Shown: positions 1 to 11,814 of the stretch, piece after piece
How positions within the stretch are numbered: position 1 is the stretch's first letter
Layout of the letters: every line of letters begins with the position of its first letter
The notes under the pieces: model-generated
The model's input: the letters and a program-made list of their open reading frames with translations, nothing else
Told to the model about the DNA's origin: nothing
Database searches by the model: none
Origin: Knufia peltigerae
Lineage: Eukaryota; Ascomycota; Eurotiomycetes; Chaetothyriales; Trichomeriaceae
Assembly (NCBI GenBank): GCA_030247855.1
Contig: JAPDRN010000108.1
Coordinates: 56,099-120,098 of the forward strand
DNA: 64,000 nucleotides
Direction: 5' to 3'
Translations under genes and position numbers: made by a program

Positions 1-799
1 CCTTCCCTTCCATTTTGGAAACGACTCACGACACTTTTCTTTCTTCTCGACGAGCTAGTTCGGTCGTGCTTTTTCTCGCTCGCAAAAGAAGATTGACCAT
101 CCTCATGGTGGAAATGGGCCCCCCTGGTCCTCTCGAAGACAACCAACTCCCTAGCCTTGTCAGTATTCCCAATCCACTCACACGCTCCCCCGGTCGCTCC
201 AATCATGAGACGATCGTCCCTTGATCAGAACGGTCCATATTTACACACCGAGCCGGCCTACGCTTGACCCAGAAGCCTCACGTCCTCTACACAGCCGCTC
301 GGTGTTGATTGGCCGGGACCACCCTATACCTCGCGCTGCCTCTTCGCTCCTCCACGTTCAAGCTCACTAATTTCACCCTGGCTCCTGCGTCTTATTCAAT
401 TCCATGAACTGCCACTCCAACATCATACGGGCACCCATTCCCCATCGCCCGTGGACAAGAATAACTCGTCGTTGTACACTTGTCGTTGCCCCGCCACGTG
501 CCTAGGGCCTCCCTCCCCATTTCCAGCGTACTCAGCCCTGCCCAATAGGTTGCGGATGATTCTCTAGTCTCCTACCTCCCATCTTTCCACCATCAAATCG
601 TCATTTCTTTCATCACACTTCTCTTTTCATACCCATGCTGTGGTCTCCATTTGCTCAAACAAGCTTAATCTTTTGCTTGAGGCTCAGTAAGGGGCGGAGA
701 CTTCCAAGCATTACCTCGACTCCACCCTGAAACAGTCGGCGCAGAGCTCTGGGCTCTTCGTATACTCTATATCTTCTATACCATACCCTCAATCCCGCC
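1..799. other. 5' flank and leader of the C2H2 regulator
   Basis: No convincing coding region is visible. The stretch is C/T-rich with several short upstream ATGs, as is common for promoters and long leaders of fungal regulator genes. It may contain 3' sequence of a gene lying to the left, but I cannot show this. Confidence 0.5.
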
Positions 800-3692
800 A
801 TGGCCCCAAAGAACCGTTCCCATACACCTCGACTTTCCGGTCCAGCTGAACCAACTTCGCCAATCCTTTCTCAGCATTCCACCACTACATTCCTTTCAGA
901 TCCTTCCAACCATCATCGTCACAGTCGTCGTGGCTCTCGGGACAGCCTTCGCAACATATCTTCAGCTCAGTTGCCTACTCCCGACACGCTTGCCTCGACG
1001 CGGTCGCCTATAGTACCCGACTCCCCCCATTCTACTCTCGAAAGTTCCAACTCTCGTCGTGAAAGTGTTTCGACCATGAGGACTTCGTCGATTTCCCTCG
1101 ACGGGCCTCCTGCCTGCACGCCCACAGGCCGTGTCAGCAAGGCGAAGAAGGGCAAGAGAGTCCATGCTTGTGAATTTCCTGGATGTGGAAAGGTAAGTCT
1201 GACTCGAACAGCAAACCCCCAATTCAAGGCCAACCACTTGATCTCTAGGAGGACCTGACTGACGATCAAGTAGGTCTTCACAAGAGCAGAGCACAGAAGG
1301 TGAGCCCAGATTGGACAGCTCGTATGGGGGCCACGCCCTTACTCACATCTCGACAGGCGGCATGAACTCAATCATAACCCTGAGGCCTTGTTTCCTTGCA
1401 CTCGTCCTGGGTGCAGGAAAGCATTCCATCGTCTTGACCTTCTGCAACGACATCAAGAGAGACAGTGAGTATTTTTCATATACTTCTTGAAGCGTTTTTG
1501 GTTCGTACATCTAACCATATGACAGTGATCTCGAAAACTCTGCTCCCTCTCCAGGGCAAATGAGCCAGACGCCGCAGATGTCAGTGTCCTCAGAACCGCC
1601 TTCTTCAGTCATGCCTGCCGCAGTTATGAGCAGTCCTCAAGCTGGCAGAAGTGCTCCGAGAACCTCTGCCGGCGCATTGTCGATTGGATCCCTTGTTCAC
1701 CCCCAAACAGACTATCGCTACGGCATGGGAACGCCAGCATTCAATGGATTTGCCCGGCAACCCATGCAATTTATTCCCGGTTTCAATTCTTCTGATGATT
1801 CTTTGTTCTATACCCCCGAGAGCAGCCAGTCTCCTGTTTCAGATTATTATGGGCGATATCCTCACCGCCAAAGCATCTCTTCCTCTTCTTCAGTTGCTGC
1901 CTTTGAGCCGAACGGAACCTCTCCTTTGATCGGTGGAACCATTCCAGGTCCATGGGCTCCTTCTTCCGCCCCTCCTAGCATTTTGCCATCAAACATGCTC
2001 GATGATGGCGCATACCTTCCCGTTAGTTCCCCTTTTCTTTGGGTTGATGCGTATACTGAAGCTGATCAGTCTCCTGCAGACTCTTCCCTACCGATACCCC
2101 TCTCCGACCTGGATGGCTACGAATGGTCTGTCATTCGAGGAGAATTATCAAATTCCTCTGGACTTTTATCAGGAGATTCCCCAACCGGTGTATCCGACAC
2201 TATAAGGTGGCATTGTCTTGACCACTATTGGCAATACTTTCACCCTCATTTCCCGATTGTCCACCGGCCCACGTTCCTACCTACAAAGCCAAGCCCGCTT
2301 CTTGCAAGTGCCATGTCAGCAATTGGATCACAATATGATGATCGACCGGACGCAAAGCAATATTCTTTGACGCTGTTGGAGATTGCGACAAAGCTGCTGA
2401 GAAGGCGGGACAGCATTACGAGTCGATCACGATTGGCGGACCTACAGACCGTTTTCTTGCTTGAAGTCTTGAGCAAGTATTGTTCCAGGAGAGTGGAAGT
2501 AGAGATGTCGGCACGATTCCGGTCTCTCTTTGCCAGTCTCGACCAAGCGCGTCGAACATTGGCCACGGATCCTCTAGCAGTCTTCAGAACTCTCCGGAAA
2601 GATAGGACTTCGGAAGATATTTCGCGAGCTCACAAGTTTTGGCTCGATCATGAGACACGGAGACGGATTCTCCAAGCGTCGACCGTACTGGATCATCAAC
2701 AGGTGACCTTGTTCGAACAACCGCCGACGATTGTTCAACACGGGCGACCCAGGAGGACCACAAGCCCGAGTCTACGGTGCAACATTCCTCTGCCGTGCTC
2801 CGAAGAGCTTTGGGAAACCAGTCCCATCGAGAATTGGGTCCAGATGGCCGCGAACACGGACGCATTCAAGCCACGGTCGCATCGGCAAGACTCGAGTATC
2901 ACATCAACACCCGACTATTTTCAGAGCCTGGTCAGTATGGTAGCCTGCCAAGGGTTGCCTGACCAGGCACCAACTCGGCAGGAGCGACTAGGAGACGCAG
3001 CGGCCTATATGGCTTTCAACCGGCATGCCTTGGAGATGGCCCGGAATACGCCTATCAGGCAGTTGCTCGTGACCAGTGGCGAGTCCTGGATCTTGGGGAA
3101 GAAGTTGGAAAACGAGGCCGAGTTCCAGGACGCCAAACGCGTCCTGAGGGCCTGGGCCGATTCCAACTTCCAAAGTCGGATTGCCATGTGGCATGCCACC
3201 CAGCTGATTCGCAGCCGTGTCAAGTTTTCATATTCCGAACCTACGAGGACCGAACTGGTGGTCACGTTCCAGGAAACCCATATGCTCCAAGAGCCGTGGG
3301 TCTTGTACCTTGCCGCGCTCGTTTGTTGGGCTTACGGCCTTTCGGCATCGGCGGCAGCCTTGGATGGCAACGGACAAGGTTCGGGCGCCGGCTCAACAGC
3401 CAGCGATCCACATTCCAACCCATCTCGAACGCCGAGTTCGTCTTCGGCACATCCGGCGCTCCTCGACTCTCACGAAGCTGCGTATTCGATGAGAGAGTAT
3501 CTCAAGGCCACCGACGTCGACAAGGTGGACGGCATTCTCGGCGTCGACCCAGATATGTTTGGTCGGACACATGGTCTCCTCGAAGTCATTCGACTGAACA
3601 AGATTGGTTCACTTCTAGGAGGACTCATGAACGAAGCTGAAAGGGTTCTTTATCGACTTGTAGAGGGAAGGAGTCGTTTGTCACATTTTTAG
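800..3692 (+). CDS. C2H2 zinc-finger transcription factor with fungal_trans domain
   Basis: The model has four exons: 800-1192, 1274-1299, 1357-1464 and 1526-3692, giving 897 aa with all phases matching. The first ~120 residues are Ser/Pro-rich and disordered. Two C2H2 fingers follow (about residues 125-178), CEFPGC...HELNH and CTRPGC...HQERH, each C-x4-C-x12-H-x3-H. A Ser/Pro-rich linker then leads to a region typical of the fungal-specific transcription factor domain (PF04082-like), including WHCLDHYWQYFHPHFPIVHR and later helical segments. The protein is presumably a nuclear DNA-binding regulator; its targets are unknown. The first finger is encoded over three exons, one only 26 nt long. 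The ATG at 800 has a good context (CCGCCATGG) and follows a long leader. The C2H2 plus fungal_trans class is secure; orthology to a named factor is not claimed. Confidence 0.87.
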
Positions 3693-4107
3693 AGCAAGAA
3701 AAAGCGGGAGAGATGTGTGTGTTTTTTTGGGGGTTTCTGATTCCAGCATTTTTCTTTCCCTGAGATTGGGTTTTCTTGGGTTGGGGGGAACCATTCTGTC
3801 ACGACCATGATGACCACGTTTATGACGACTACGAAAAGATTTGTTGTTTGATAGGTTTTTGTTTTTTTGTTTTTGACTTTCTGATCGTTTGGTTTATCTT
3901 GTGGACTTTGGGATACCAGCAGAGGTGTTTTGATACCATGGCTACCACTGTACAGAGAACCTCAGCGTATGGCGTGTTGGGCTTTTTGTTTTCAAATCGA
4001 ATCCGGAAAGACCTTGAAAGATGTTGTTTGTTTTTCTTGGGAAAGCGAGCCCTGGTTCAATGGGCATTTTGATCCCCCGGGCGAAAAATTCATGAACATA
4101 GTCACAC

Positions 4108-5529
4108 TACGGAGTATTCTCTCTGGTGGGAGAATCGATCCTTCCCTTTGGGACAATTTTACTTCGATGATACAAGAGAAAGTTACTTATTTCGCAAGTT
4201 GTTTCAAGAAACAAGTCTGCGGAGGAGTATCGAAAGTCCTGATTCATTTCGTGTTGACCTTCCTCCATACTCTTGATGCTCCTTGCACCAAGGTTGGTTT
4301 TTTTGTAAAATTACTAGACTTTCTAGGTAATAACGGAATAATCGTAACGGAAATACCAGTGATGGTAAGCCGCCCTCCCAAAAAGAGAGAGAAAACCCAC
4401 CGAACGAAACGAAACCAACAAGTCGAACGGGGTTGGGGGGGGACAGGGGTTAGGGATGTGAATGCCTCAATGAAGTATTTGTGGGATGTTGGTTTTGGTT
4501 AGTTCAATACGGAGTGACTCTTTCGTGGTACGGAGTAAGGTACTTCTCCTCCCGTACAGGAAGTGATACCTCGTACTATGTTGTTTCGTAAACAACGAGT
4601 GGGGTTACGAGCTTCGAGTTTCACGAAACGAGGTACCGAGTACGGACAAGGTCGAGGATGACTCCCGTACTTGGTTTGTATAGTAAGTGCTATATTTGGC
4701 TACCAATGGGGGTAGATAGCTAAGGAGGTAGATAAATGAATTGCTTTTTTTGCTTTTTTTGCTTGCAATCTTGTAACAACAACAACAAATGGCATATCCC
4801 CGTTCGCCGCACTCCGTACAAAAGTGTGTCTCTACGAGAAAGGTTCGGTTCCAGTAGGATGAATTATCTCTCCGAGAAACAAGCGCCTCTACTCAAAATG
4901 AACGAGGTGAACGAGATTCATTGCGGATAAACGAGCGAAAAAAATGCAACCTGTACAGTACAATGATTGCGACTCCATTATAACAGAGTTCAAGCCACTT
5001 AAATTTCGATTTGACCTAGTTCAACACAATTGTTGGAAAACAAAAAAAGAAAAGAAAAGGATGATGGGACGCCTGAAGAAAAGAAAGAATCAAGAAGGAC
5101 ACCTTCCAAATACGGATTACTGTATTATAGTACGGAGCAGTACATCACACAAAACGAAGAGATTCTCCCTTCCCCCCCTCCCCCCTCCCCCTTGCAGATC
5201 ATTTCCACGAGCCGCTCAAGTCCAAAAGGAAAAACAAAAATTATGCAAACTTGCAAAGCTACCTTGAAAACACAAAGGTAGGTTTTGGCGAAGCTCCTCC
5301 AGGTACTCCCCCCTATCTTGTACAAGTTGGCCAGAAAACAGGGGGGGATGGGGGGAGGGGGGAGTGGTCCCACTCGTTCCCTAGTGATCAACTCCGTACA
5401 GTACTCTGTAGTGGGCCTCAAAGTTCGGAGCAACTTCGAAATGCCCCTAAACGATTTTGGGTAGTAGGGCATCATTGAACGATTGGATTGATTTGGGGAC
5501 CACATTTACTGTACAGTATGTACGGAGTA
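4108..5529. repeat. Cluster of dispersed TACGGAG(TA) motifs
   Basis: Copies of TACGGAG or its complement start at 4108, 4508, 4529, 4812, 5131, 5392 and 5521. Several extend to TACGGAGTA or lie inside GTAC-flanked near-palindromes. Further copies occur near 8661, 28175, 30206, 33138, 33238, 55503 and 60391. Every copy I found is outside coding sequence. The function is unknown. Confidence 0.7.
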
Positions 5530-5660
5530 ACTTTTTTTTTGGAAGGTTTCTCGCTACCTTGTACTGTACAAGTAGGTGTTTGCGTGCATCAGGGGGGTGG
5601 ATTCTTCGTTTGGGTCCGAGCAGGTGCGTGCACTTACGAGTCATGTTGTCCCCTTCAACA

Positions 5661-5696
5661 GAGACAGACAGAGAGACAGAGAGAGAGAGAGAGAAA
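5661..5696. repeat. GA/GACA microsatellite
   Basis: Simple purine repeat made of GACA and GA units, followed by a short A-run. Confidence 0.85.
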
Positions 5697-6067
5697 AACC
5701 CAAGGCCGGTTCAAAAGCCGTTACGAGTAGCCCTTTTTTCCCCGGCCTTCTTCTACAGACTACAGAGTAGACATTTCAGTATGTTCTGAAAAAAAAAGAA
5801 AGATAAAGGTACTGTGGGGACATTCACGACTCCGGGGTGAGACCGATCAACCTTCTCCGGATATTTCACACTTTTGTTGTTGATCCTCTACGTGTTGTTA
5901 TGTTCTGGGATGGGAAATGTTGTTCAAGTCTGAAAGAATAAACACTGTTTGAAGACTTCATCTACTCAGAGGACGCTTTTTCATGACTGCGAAATAACAC
6001 CTGCCTCATCAATACCCATAACACCCTTTGCTTCGATGATCTTGCATGAAATCAATCCAAACTCTTG

Positions 6068-7390
6068 TCATTTTCTCATGACCGAATGTTCACCTACCCC
6101 CCCAAGTTGGAGCTTCTTCTGTCGGTCTCTGACCTCTTTCCAATTATCTCTCGCCCAGACCAAAACATCACTGAACCTGTCTTCTTGGAATGCCTTCCTG
6201 ACTTCTGCTAGCGAAGCAGCGTCCGCGTCTCCAACCCCAGCGATGTCGCTCTTCATTCTCCTCATGACATATCCAACTTGAGTTCCGCTGATGGGTAAGG
6301 TCTCCCTGATGTCCCTCCATAACTCATCGACTTTGACCTGTCCCGCCCATTTCTCTCTCCTGTCGTCAAAGTCTTTCGTGAAATCTCCTCCAAAGTACTT
6401 CTTTGCGTCCTCAACGACCTCGTCTCGGGTTAGATGGGCGTCCTTGCCAGGCTTGTCGTTTACGTGGGCAGGCAAGTACGTGTTGATCCAGTAGCGAAAT
6501 GCAGGACGCTTGTTGAACTTTGCACGGTCTTTGTGCTTGCGTCCTGTGCCGAGATTTTGTTTGTCGGGGCCATCACCGCCTTTAGCATCTTGCTGTCCTC
6601 GGTTTCGTTCCTGCTCCCACTGATCCCTATTTCTCCAACGTCCAGGATCATGGAATCGACAAGTCGTCGCGTAAGCCATCATCTCATCCAAGGTGTCGAA
6701 AGGCTTCTCGTACTGATGGGTATCAAGACCGAGGTAATCAAGGACCAGCTTGGGATCACTGGTCATCTGCACCCGCGACTGAACTTTGTTGTGAGGTTCT
6801 ACCTCTTCGATGCGAAGTTCAAGGCCCTTTGCGCATGTCAGTCCGGCATGTCGGATGATACCACCAAGCATGCTCCATAGATCACCGTGAGATTCGATGA
6901 ATAGATGCCATTTGAAAGATTGTTCATCGTGGCAAATACGAATATCAACTTGGCAGAATCTCTTCTCAGGGTCTGGCAGACTCGGTGCATATGATGCCTT
7001 GGGCTCGGGATGTGGTGTAGGATTATCGTTAGCCTTGCACAGTTCCTTTTCCCGATCTTTCCCTTCATCGCCGCTCGCAATGTTGTCAAATTGCTCAGGC
7101 CAGGGCAGAGCGAAATGAAACATTGACCAGCTTCCCATACTCTTCGATCTATGTGCTTCCAGGATGTCAGACAGATCCCTGCGAATGATAGGCCGAGAGT
7201 TGTTCAGCGGCTCAGCGACCAAGACATCAATGTCCCCATGACTTTTCTTCGCGGGAGCTTCGGGAGGGATTCCAACGAATTTGAAGTGAGGCTCGAGCAG
7301 ACGCAGTACGTGAGAGGAGACGTGGTGGTAAACTTCTGGGGGCATTCGCGGCGTGGACAGACCATCCTCCTTGAATACCAACCCTCCCAT
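6068..7390 (-). CDS. Nucleotidyltransferase-fold protein of unknown substrate
   Basis: Single exon, 440 aa, ATG at 7390. Residues 50-58 read SHGDIDVLV, the G-x-D-x-D strand of the polymerase-beta-type nucleotidyltransferase fold. Asp53 and Asp55 are candidate metal ligands, and a third Asp lies in CQVDIRIC (Asp149), giving the usual three-carboxylate arrangement. The C-terminal half is charged, with a WRNRDQWEQE-type linker and a helical Lys/Arg/Asp-rich tail. The family resembles conserved uncharacterised fungal proteins. The fold assignment is an inference from motif spacing, and no nucleic-acid or small-molecule substrate can be named. No neighbour suggests a pathway. Confidence 0.72.
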   Translation of the reverse strand: MGGLVFKEDGLSTPRMPPEVYHHVSSHVLRLLEPHFKFVGIPPEAPAKKSHGDIDVLVAEPLNNSRPIIRRDLSDILEAHRSKSMGSWSMFHFALPWPEQFDNIASGDEGKDREKELCKANDNPTPHPEPKASYAPSLPDPEKRFCQVDIRICHDEQSFKWHLFIESHGDLWSMLGGIIRHAGLTCAKGLELRIEEVEPHNKVQSRVQMTSDPKLVLDYLGLDTHQYEKPFDTLDEMMAYATTCRFHDPGRWRNRDQWEQERNRGQQDAKGGDGPDKQNLGTGRKHKDRAKFNKRPAFRYWINTYLPAHVNDKPGKDAHLTRDEVVEDAKKYFGGDFTKDFDDRREKWAGQVKVDELWRDIRETLPISGTQVGYVMRRMKSDIAGVGDADAASLAEVRKAFQEDRFSDVLVWARDNWKEVRDRQKKLQLGGVGEHSVMRK

Positions 7391-8898
7391 GGTGTCGAAA
7401 TCGAAATACCGATGATTTTTGCTAGAAATGATTGAAGTTATGCTGAGATGCAGATTATGAAGAAAAAGTGAAATGACTCAACATCATCCCTACCAAAGTT
7501 TGTTGGTAGAAGGTGCCATTGTGTGAGTCAAACAGCCGTCTAGGTAAGCAGCATCACAGTATCTGGACCCAGGAAGTTGTAATGCAGTGTTTGTCACCTG
7601 TAGAAATTGTTTGATTCATTCTTGCGGTGTCAGTGACGCGCACTGCCTCACGCAGCAGGCAGTGTCATTGGAATTCACCTTGCAAAGGGGGAAAATCATT
7701 GTTGTTCTTCTCCCTCTTAATTTTTCCCATCACTTCGCATCCTCCCAATTCAAGCTGTCAATTCTGACTGAGATACCAGATAGATAACCTTACAATAGTC
7801 TATCTGATGATGTGACTAACGAGTGCTGGCAACTCGTTGATGAATATTCGACTCCAGTTCTGAGAATCTCGGTGAGACGCCATGGGCTGCAAAAAACCAC
7901 CAACATTGGCTGGACGCCTCGACTCCTACCCTGGAAAATCACAATCCTTGTCATAAGGTAAGTATGCATTCTGAACGCTGTTAACACGGCTGACTATGTG
8001 AAGATACTGTGGGCGCAGGTCATCACCATGAATGAGTACAAGGGTCAACGATAAATATTGGACCATTAATAGGTACTTCTTAGGTACCCAGGGAGCTTTG
8101 ATTGGCGGTGTCAGATCATCACTGCCACTTTCCCAGCTAGGCCCTAATACAATGGTGAGCCTCAAGCTTCCCGAGTCTCCTACTGTACGAGTAACAGAGC
8201 ATCAACAAATGTCGGCGATCTCCATCTCCTGCTTCGCCCATCAAATGACTGGAAAGGGAAGAGTCGCGACGCTAACATTTTGCGGTCCCTGGGATTTGTA
8301 TTTTGACTGGCTGGATTCTTGAATCATTTCATCACATCCAGGTACGCGAAATCACAAGGAGATAGGCGGGAGAGCCGCACTCTTAACTCATGCTGGGTTG
8401 GGACATCCCTTGAACATTGGCAACAGTATGGACTGGCCTGGGAAGCCTACCTCCACATCTATCTCACCCTCATGCGACATCCGGTCCTCTTGGGCTTGGG
8501 TGCTAGTTATGGAGTCTCCTGTAAGGTGCCGCCTTTCGGCTGAAACTAAAAGGGCAAAACAGCAAATGAATCAAATGGGATCAATTGAGGCCAAACAGTT
8601 GTGGCCCCCCTTGGGACGCCTCACTGCCCAGGCTATCGACACATGCTGTACACATGCTGTACGGAGTACAGTAGGTCTGTTTTGTTTCCTTTGTGCTGCC
8701 TGCGCCTTTCTCTTTCACACCTCGCAACATCACTGCTCGATCACTACCGACGGCGCATACCTATATCCATACCGGATTCTCAGGCAACGCCCCCAATCAC
8801 CTACCAGATTTTGTCGAGTTTTTCCACCCACAACCAAATCTCTTTCTTTCTCGAGACAGTCACTTCACTTCCAACCTTTGCGCTGACGGGCGGCTAAT
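7391..8898. other. Intergenic region, divergent promoters
   Basis: Lies between two divergent genes (6068-7390 minus, 8899-10221 plus). There is no supported coding region. It contains an 11-bp direct repeat, ACATGCTGTAC twice (8641-8662), running directly into a TACGGAGTAC motif. The last 200 bp are C/T-rich, as in a leader. Confidence 0.55.
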
Positions 8899-10221
8899 AT
8901 GGCACCGTCCTTGTCTACTTCACTCCTCCTCAGCCTTCTTGCAGTCTCTCAACTCACCTCAGCCACCTGCTACTGGCAAAACTCCACCCTTGCCCCAGAT
9001 GATCCTTATTCAATAGCGACCGACGATACAGCATGTTTTCCTGACCAGGAGAACTCTCCATGTTGCGGAACGGGCTGGACGTGTTTAAGCGACGGTGTGT
9101 GCGAGATTAAACAAGGGGATACAACGTTTTATTACCGTGGAACTTGTACAGATCGTACCTGGAATAGTGTACAATGTCCTGGATGGTGTTTTGCGCAAAG
9201 TAAGTATTCGATATGAGTTTGCGGGACGACAGACGAGGCAGTGAATGGCATAAGTGAATGTCCTGAGTGAATGCCATATTCACTTCACTTCAGCGGTCAT
9301 TATAAGTGGATACTATATTTGCTTCACTCGCGTGAATATCATGAGTGGATATTCTATTCACTCTGCTCGAGTGAATTCAGCCTGTGAGTACTTGGCTAAT
9401 ATGGCTTTCTTGTTACAGATTCCAATACTTCTATACCACTTGCTAAATGCGACACGGAACAGGATTGGTATGTTGGCCTTGTCCACTTTTCCAATCATCA
9501 AGAATTATATGATTTGTATCTGTATAATTGTCTCTCATACTGATATCGAGGTTATAGGTACTGTTGTCCAGGGGATAGCGAGTGTAGCTGTGAAACTGGA
9601 AAGAATGCCGTCAAACTGGGAGGAGAGCAACCTTCCACCATTACTGTCATTGGAAGCACCAGCTGGCCCGGGTTTACTAGCACTACAGCACCGTTCACAG
9701 CCAGTGATCTTGTCTCAGACGGCACCGCAACTGAGACGAGCAGCGAAGCAGCAGCTACCTCATCTACCAGGTCTACGAGTAACACGAATACTCCAGCAAG
9801 TATGTCGTCGAACACAGCTAGCGCAGCGGCTGCTTCTGCCACCACAAGTACCCCGGCTGTATCGGACGACGGAGGGTCAAGCAACACAGGCTTAGCCGCC
9901 GGGCTGGGTGCTGGATTGGGTGCCGCAGCTGTGCTAATCGGAGTACTTATTTTCTACCTCGTTCGAAATCGACGCAAGAAGAATGCTGCCAATGCAGGGG
10001 CTAGTGCTGGCTATGGTGGCGTTCCGGGAAGCAGTGCTACAATGCAGAAGCCATTCTACACGGATTCTCAACAGTCCGCACCGTATAGCGACATCAGTCA
10101 CCCACTGTCCCAGCCAGAACTCCCTGGACAGGGAGAGTACAACAGAGCAGAAATGGCGACAGAAACACAAGGTCAGACCTTGTACAAAAACCAGCACAGA
10201 GCGGAGCTTGATGCTTCATGA
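8899..10221 (+). CDS. Cys-rich single-pass surface glycoprotein, Mid2/WSC-like architecture
   Basis: Three exons (8899-9199, 9419-9467, 9558-10221) give 337 aa with closed phases. Residues 1-22 form a signal peptide (hydrophobic LLLSLLAVSQL, cleavage near SATC). A Cys-rich ectodomain follows with CCGTGWTC, CPGWC and YCCPGDSECSC. Next comes a Ser/Thr/Ala stalk (about 140-225) likely to carry O-glycans. A Gly/Ala-rich transmembrane helix at about 228-252 is followed by a RNRRKK stop-transfer and a ~85-residue tail with Tyr and Pro motifs. This layout is typical of fungal wall-sensor and Mid2-like proteins, so a plasma-membrane sensor or adhesin role is plausible but inferred. The first intron carries a minisatellite. 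Confidence 0.78.
9254..9380. repeat. Imperfect ~39-bp minisatellite inside an intron
   Basis: Three diverged copies and a partial fourth, built around GTGAAT...GAGTGGAT...ATTCACT. Units start near 9254, 9296, 9332 and 9371. The repeat lies wholly inside the first intron (9200-9418) of the surface-glycoprotein gene. Each copy pairs GTGAAT with ATTCAC, so it could fold into short hairpins. Confidence 0.7.
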
Positions 10222-11814
10222 GATGACGATTTCTCTGGTAGCGAGCGAGCAATGATTTTTGGTTTACGAATCTTGGGTGACAACGTTTGCGGCAGAATTG
10301 ACGTCAAATGATATACCATATAATACGAATACCTTTCACTGATGTGCAACTCTTTGAAAAGCATTGGTCAAGTTCGGTATAAGCAGAAAACATCTCAGGC
10401 AAATGACTCAGCAAGACTTCACTAATCCGCTTTCTTTCTCGACCGCACGGCCCTGCGGCAATATAAACCACCGGAATGCTGATTGTTGGCTGTTTCCGAT
10501 GTTTGCCGGCGCCTGTCCCTTTGAACCAATGACTGGAATTGGCCGCTCTTCCTATTTTCTGAGTATGCGACCGACCAAAACGTCAGTCCTGGCAAGCAAA
10601 TGTGAGCAAATCGAACGAGTCTGGTGTGGCAATCCCATATATTTTGTGCGATGAGCATCACATGCGCACGACTTAGCGTACGATTCAGAAAATTAACATC
10701 ATCGTCCAACCAAAATGGGAAAACGACGGAATCTACGAAGATGAATGTATGATGTGTAAGCAACTACCAACCCGTCCTGATGGTGGCATTTATTGGGTAA
10801 GATCTCATTATACCTTTCGTTTGGCGTCCATCTCGCTTCAACAAGCTTGATTTAATCTTCAATTACCTTTATTCCTTCAACCAGGGTCCTCTTTCGGCAG
10901 TTGGTCAAAACAGCCTTGTTACCATCCATCCCCTGCACGATCTGACCAAGTTCGAAGTCAAGTTCGAAGTCAAGTCGAAGTCTGGTCTTCGTATCATGGC
11001 GATAACCCGGTGGTAAGGTTGTGGTCGGAAGGGGTAGGTCTCTGGTCTTTTGAGGATAAATCTCGCACGCCGCTCTTCCGTCGTTTACCTCAGCCTAGAA
11101 GCCGACAGAGTATGTAATGTACGAAAGATTCATTTCATCTCCTCCCCTATCGGTTCATCATCTGTGGCGACATATTTACCAGGCACACAGACCCTCGTCG
11201 AGAGGCCGATTCAAGAGACACTCCTGACTTTCCCTCATTCCATTTTCTTTCCTTTCCTTTTTGCTCTTTCTTTTTGGGAAAAACCCCCTCGATCAACTCA
11301 TACCTTGCCCAATTGAAACACAGGGGATAGTATAAGATACATCGAATCGAACGACAAAGACGCCTTCAGCTGACCTAAACTCCCCATTTTCCCAAGACAG
11401 GGAACGAACTCGTACTATAATACTTGTTCTCTATCTATTCAAGCCTAGTACTACTATCCCTGCCCGTCCACCAACTAGTACGACTGTGCGACCTACCTCC
11501 TCTCCTGGCGCTTCTAAGGAACCCAGGTCTTGTTCGCCATCGCTGGTTCCAGACTTGATCCGACTTTTGAATTCGACTTCAACCACCACCCCGAGCGGAT
11601 CCCGACCCCCGTTGACGTCGTCGGTCACATACCAGATCACAAACTCGTCGAAATTCGCGCTACCTATTGACATCTCTTTGGGTTGTGGGGATTCTGACCG
11701 ACCTTTTCATCTCGATTGTCTGGCTACTTGCTATACAACCATTTATATATTTGTTTATACGTCCTCTCTTCCTAGGAACTTGTTTGCGTCAACCTTTTTT
11801 TCCGTTGTCCAAAA
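10222..11814. other. Intergenic region and leader
   Basis: No supported gene. The stretch from about 11150 to 11814 is C/T-rich with many short upstream ATGs and looks like the promoter and leader of the gene at 11815. A short direct repeat of AAGTTCGAAGTC sits near 10951-10980. Confidence 0.5.

Larger units (their letters stand above)
3693..6067. other. Long spacer with homopurine tracts and a repeated TACGGAG motif
   Basis: No supported gene. The open frames here start at TTG/GTG or are low-complexity. The region holds C-runs near 5166-5190, G-runs near 5341-5365, a GA microsatellite (5661-5696), and seven copies of TACGGAG/CTCCGTA between 4108 and 5529. The first part should contain the 3'UTR of the zinc-finger gene. 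The last part is the downstream flank of the minus-strand gene that ends at 6068. Confidence 0.6.

Noticed and set aside
3930..4502. 190-codon frame downstream of the C2H2 regulator
   Set aside because: Begins with TTG, has no recognisable domain, and lies in AT-rich 3' flank.
9254..9895. 213-codon frame through the intron and third exon of the surface-protein gene
   Set aside because: It reads the minisatellite and the wrong frame of the stalk. The spliced model gives signal peptide, Cys pairs, stalk and TM in order.
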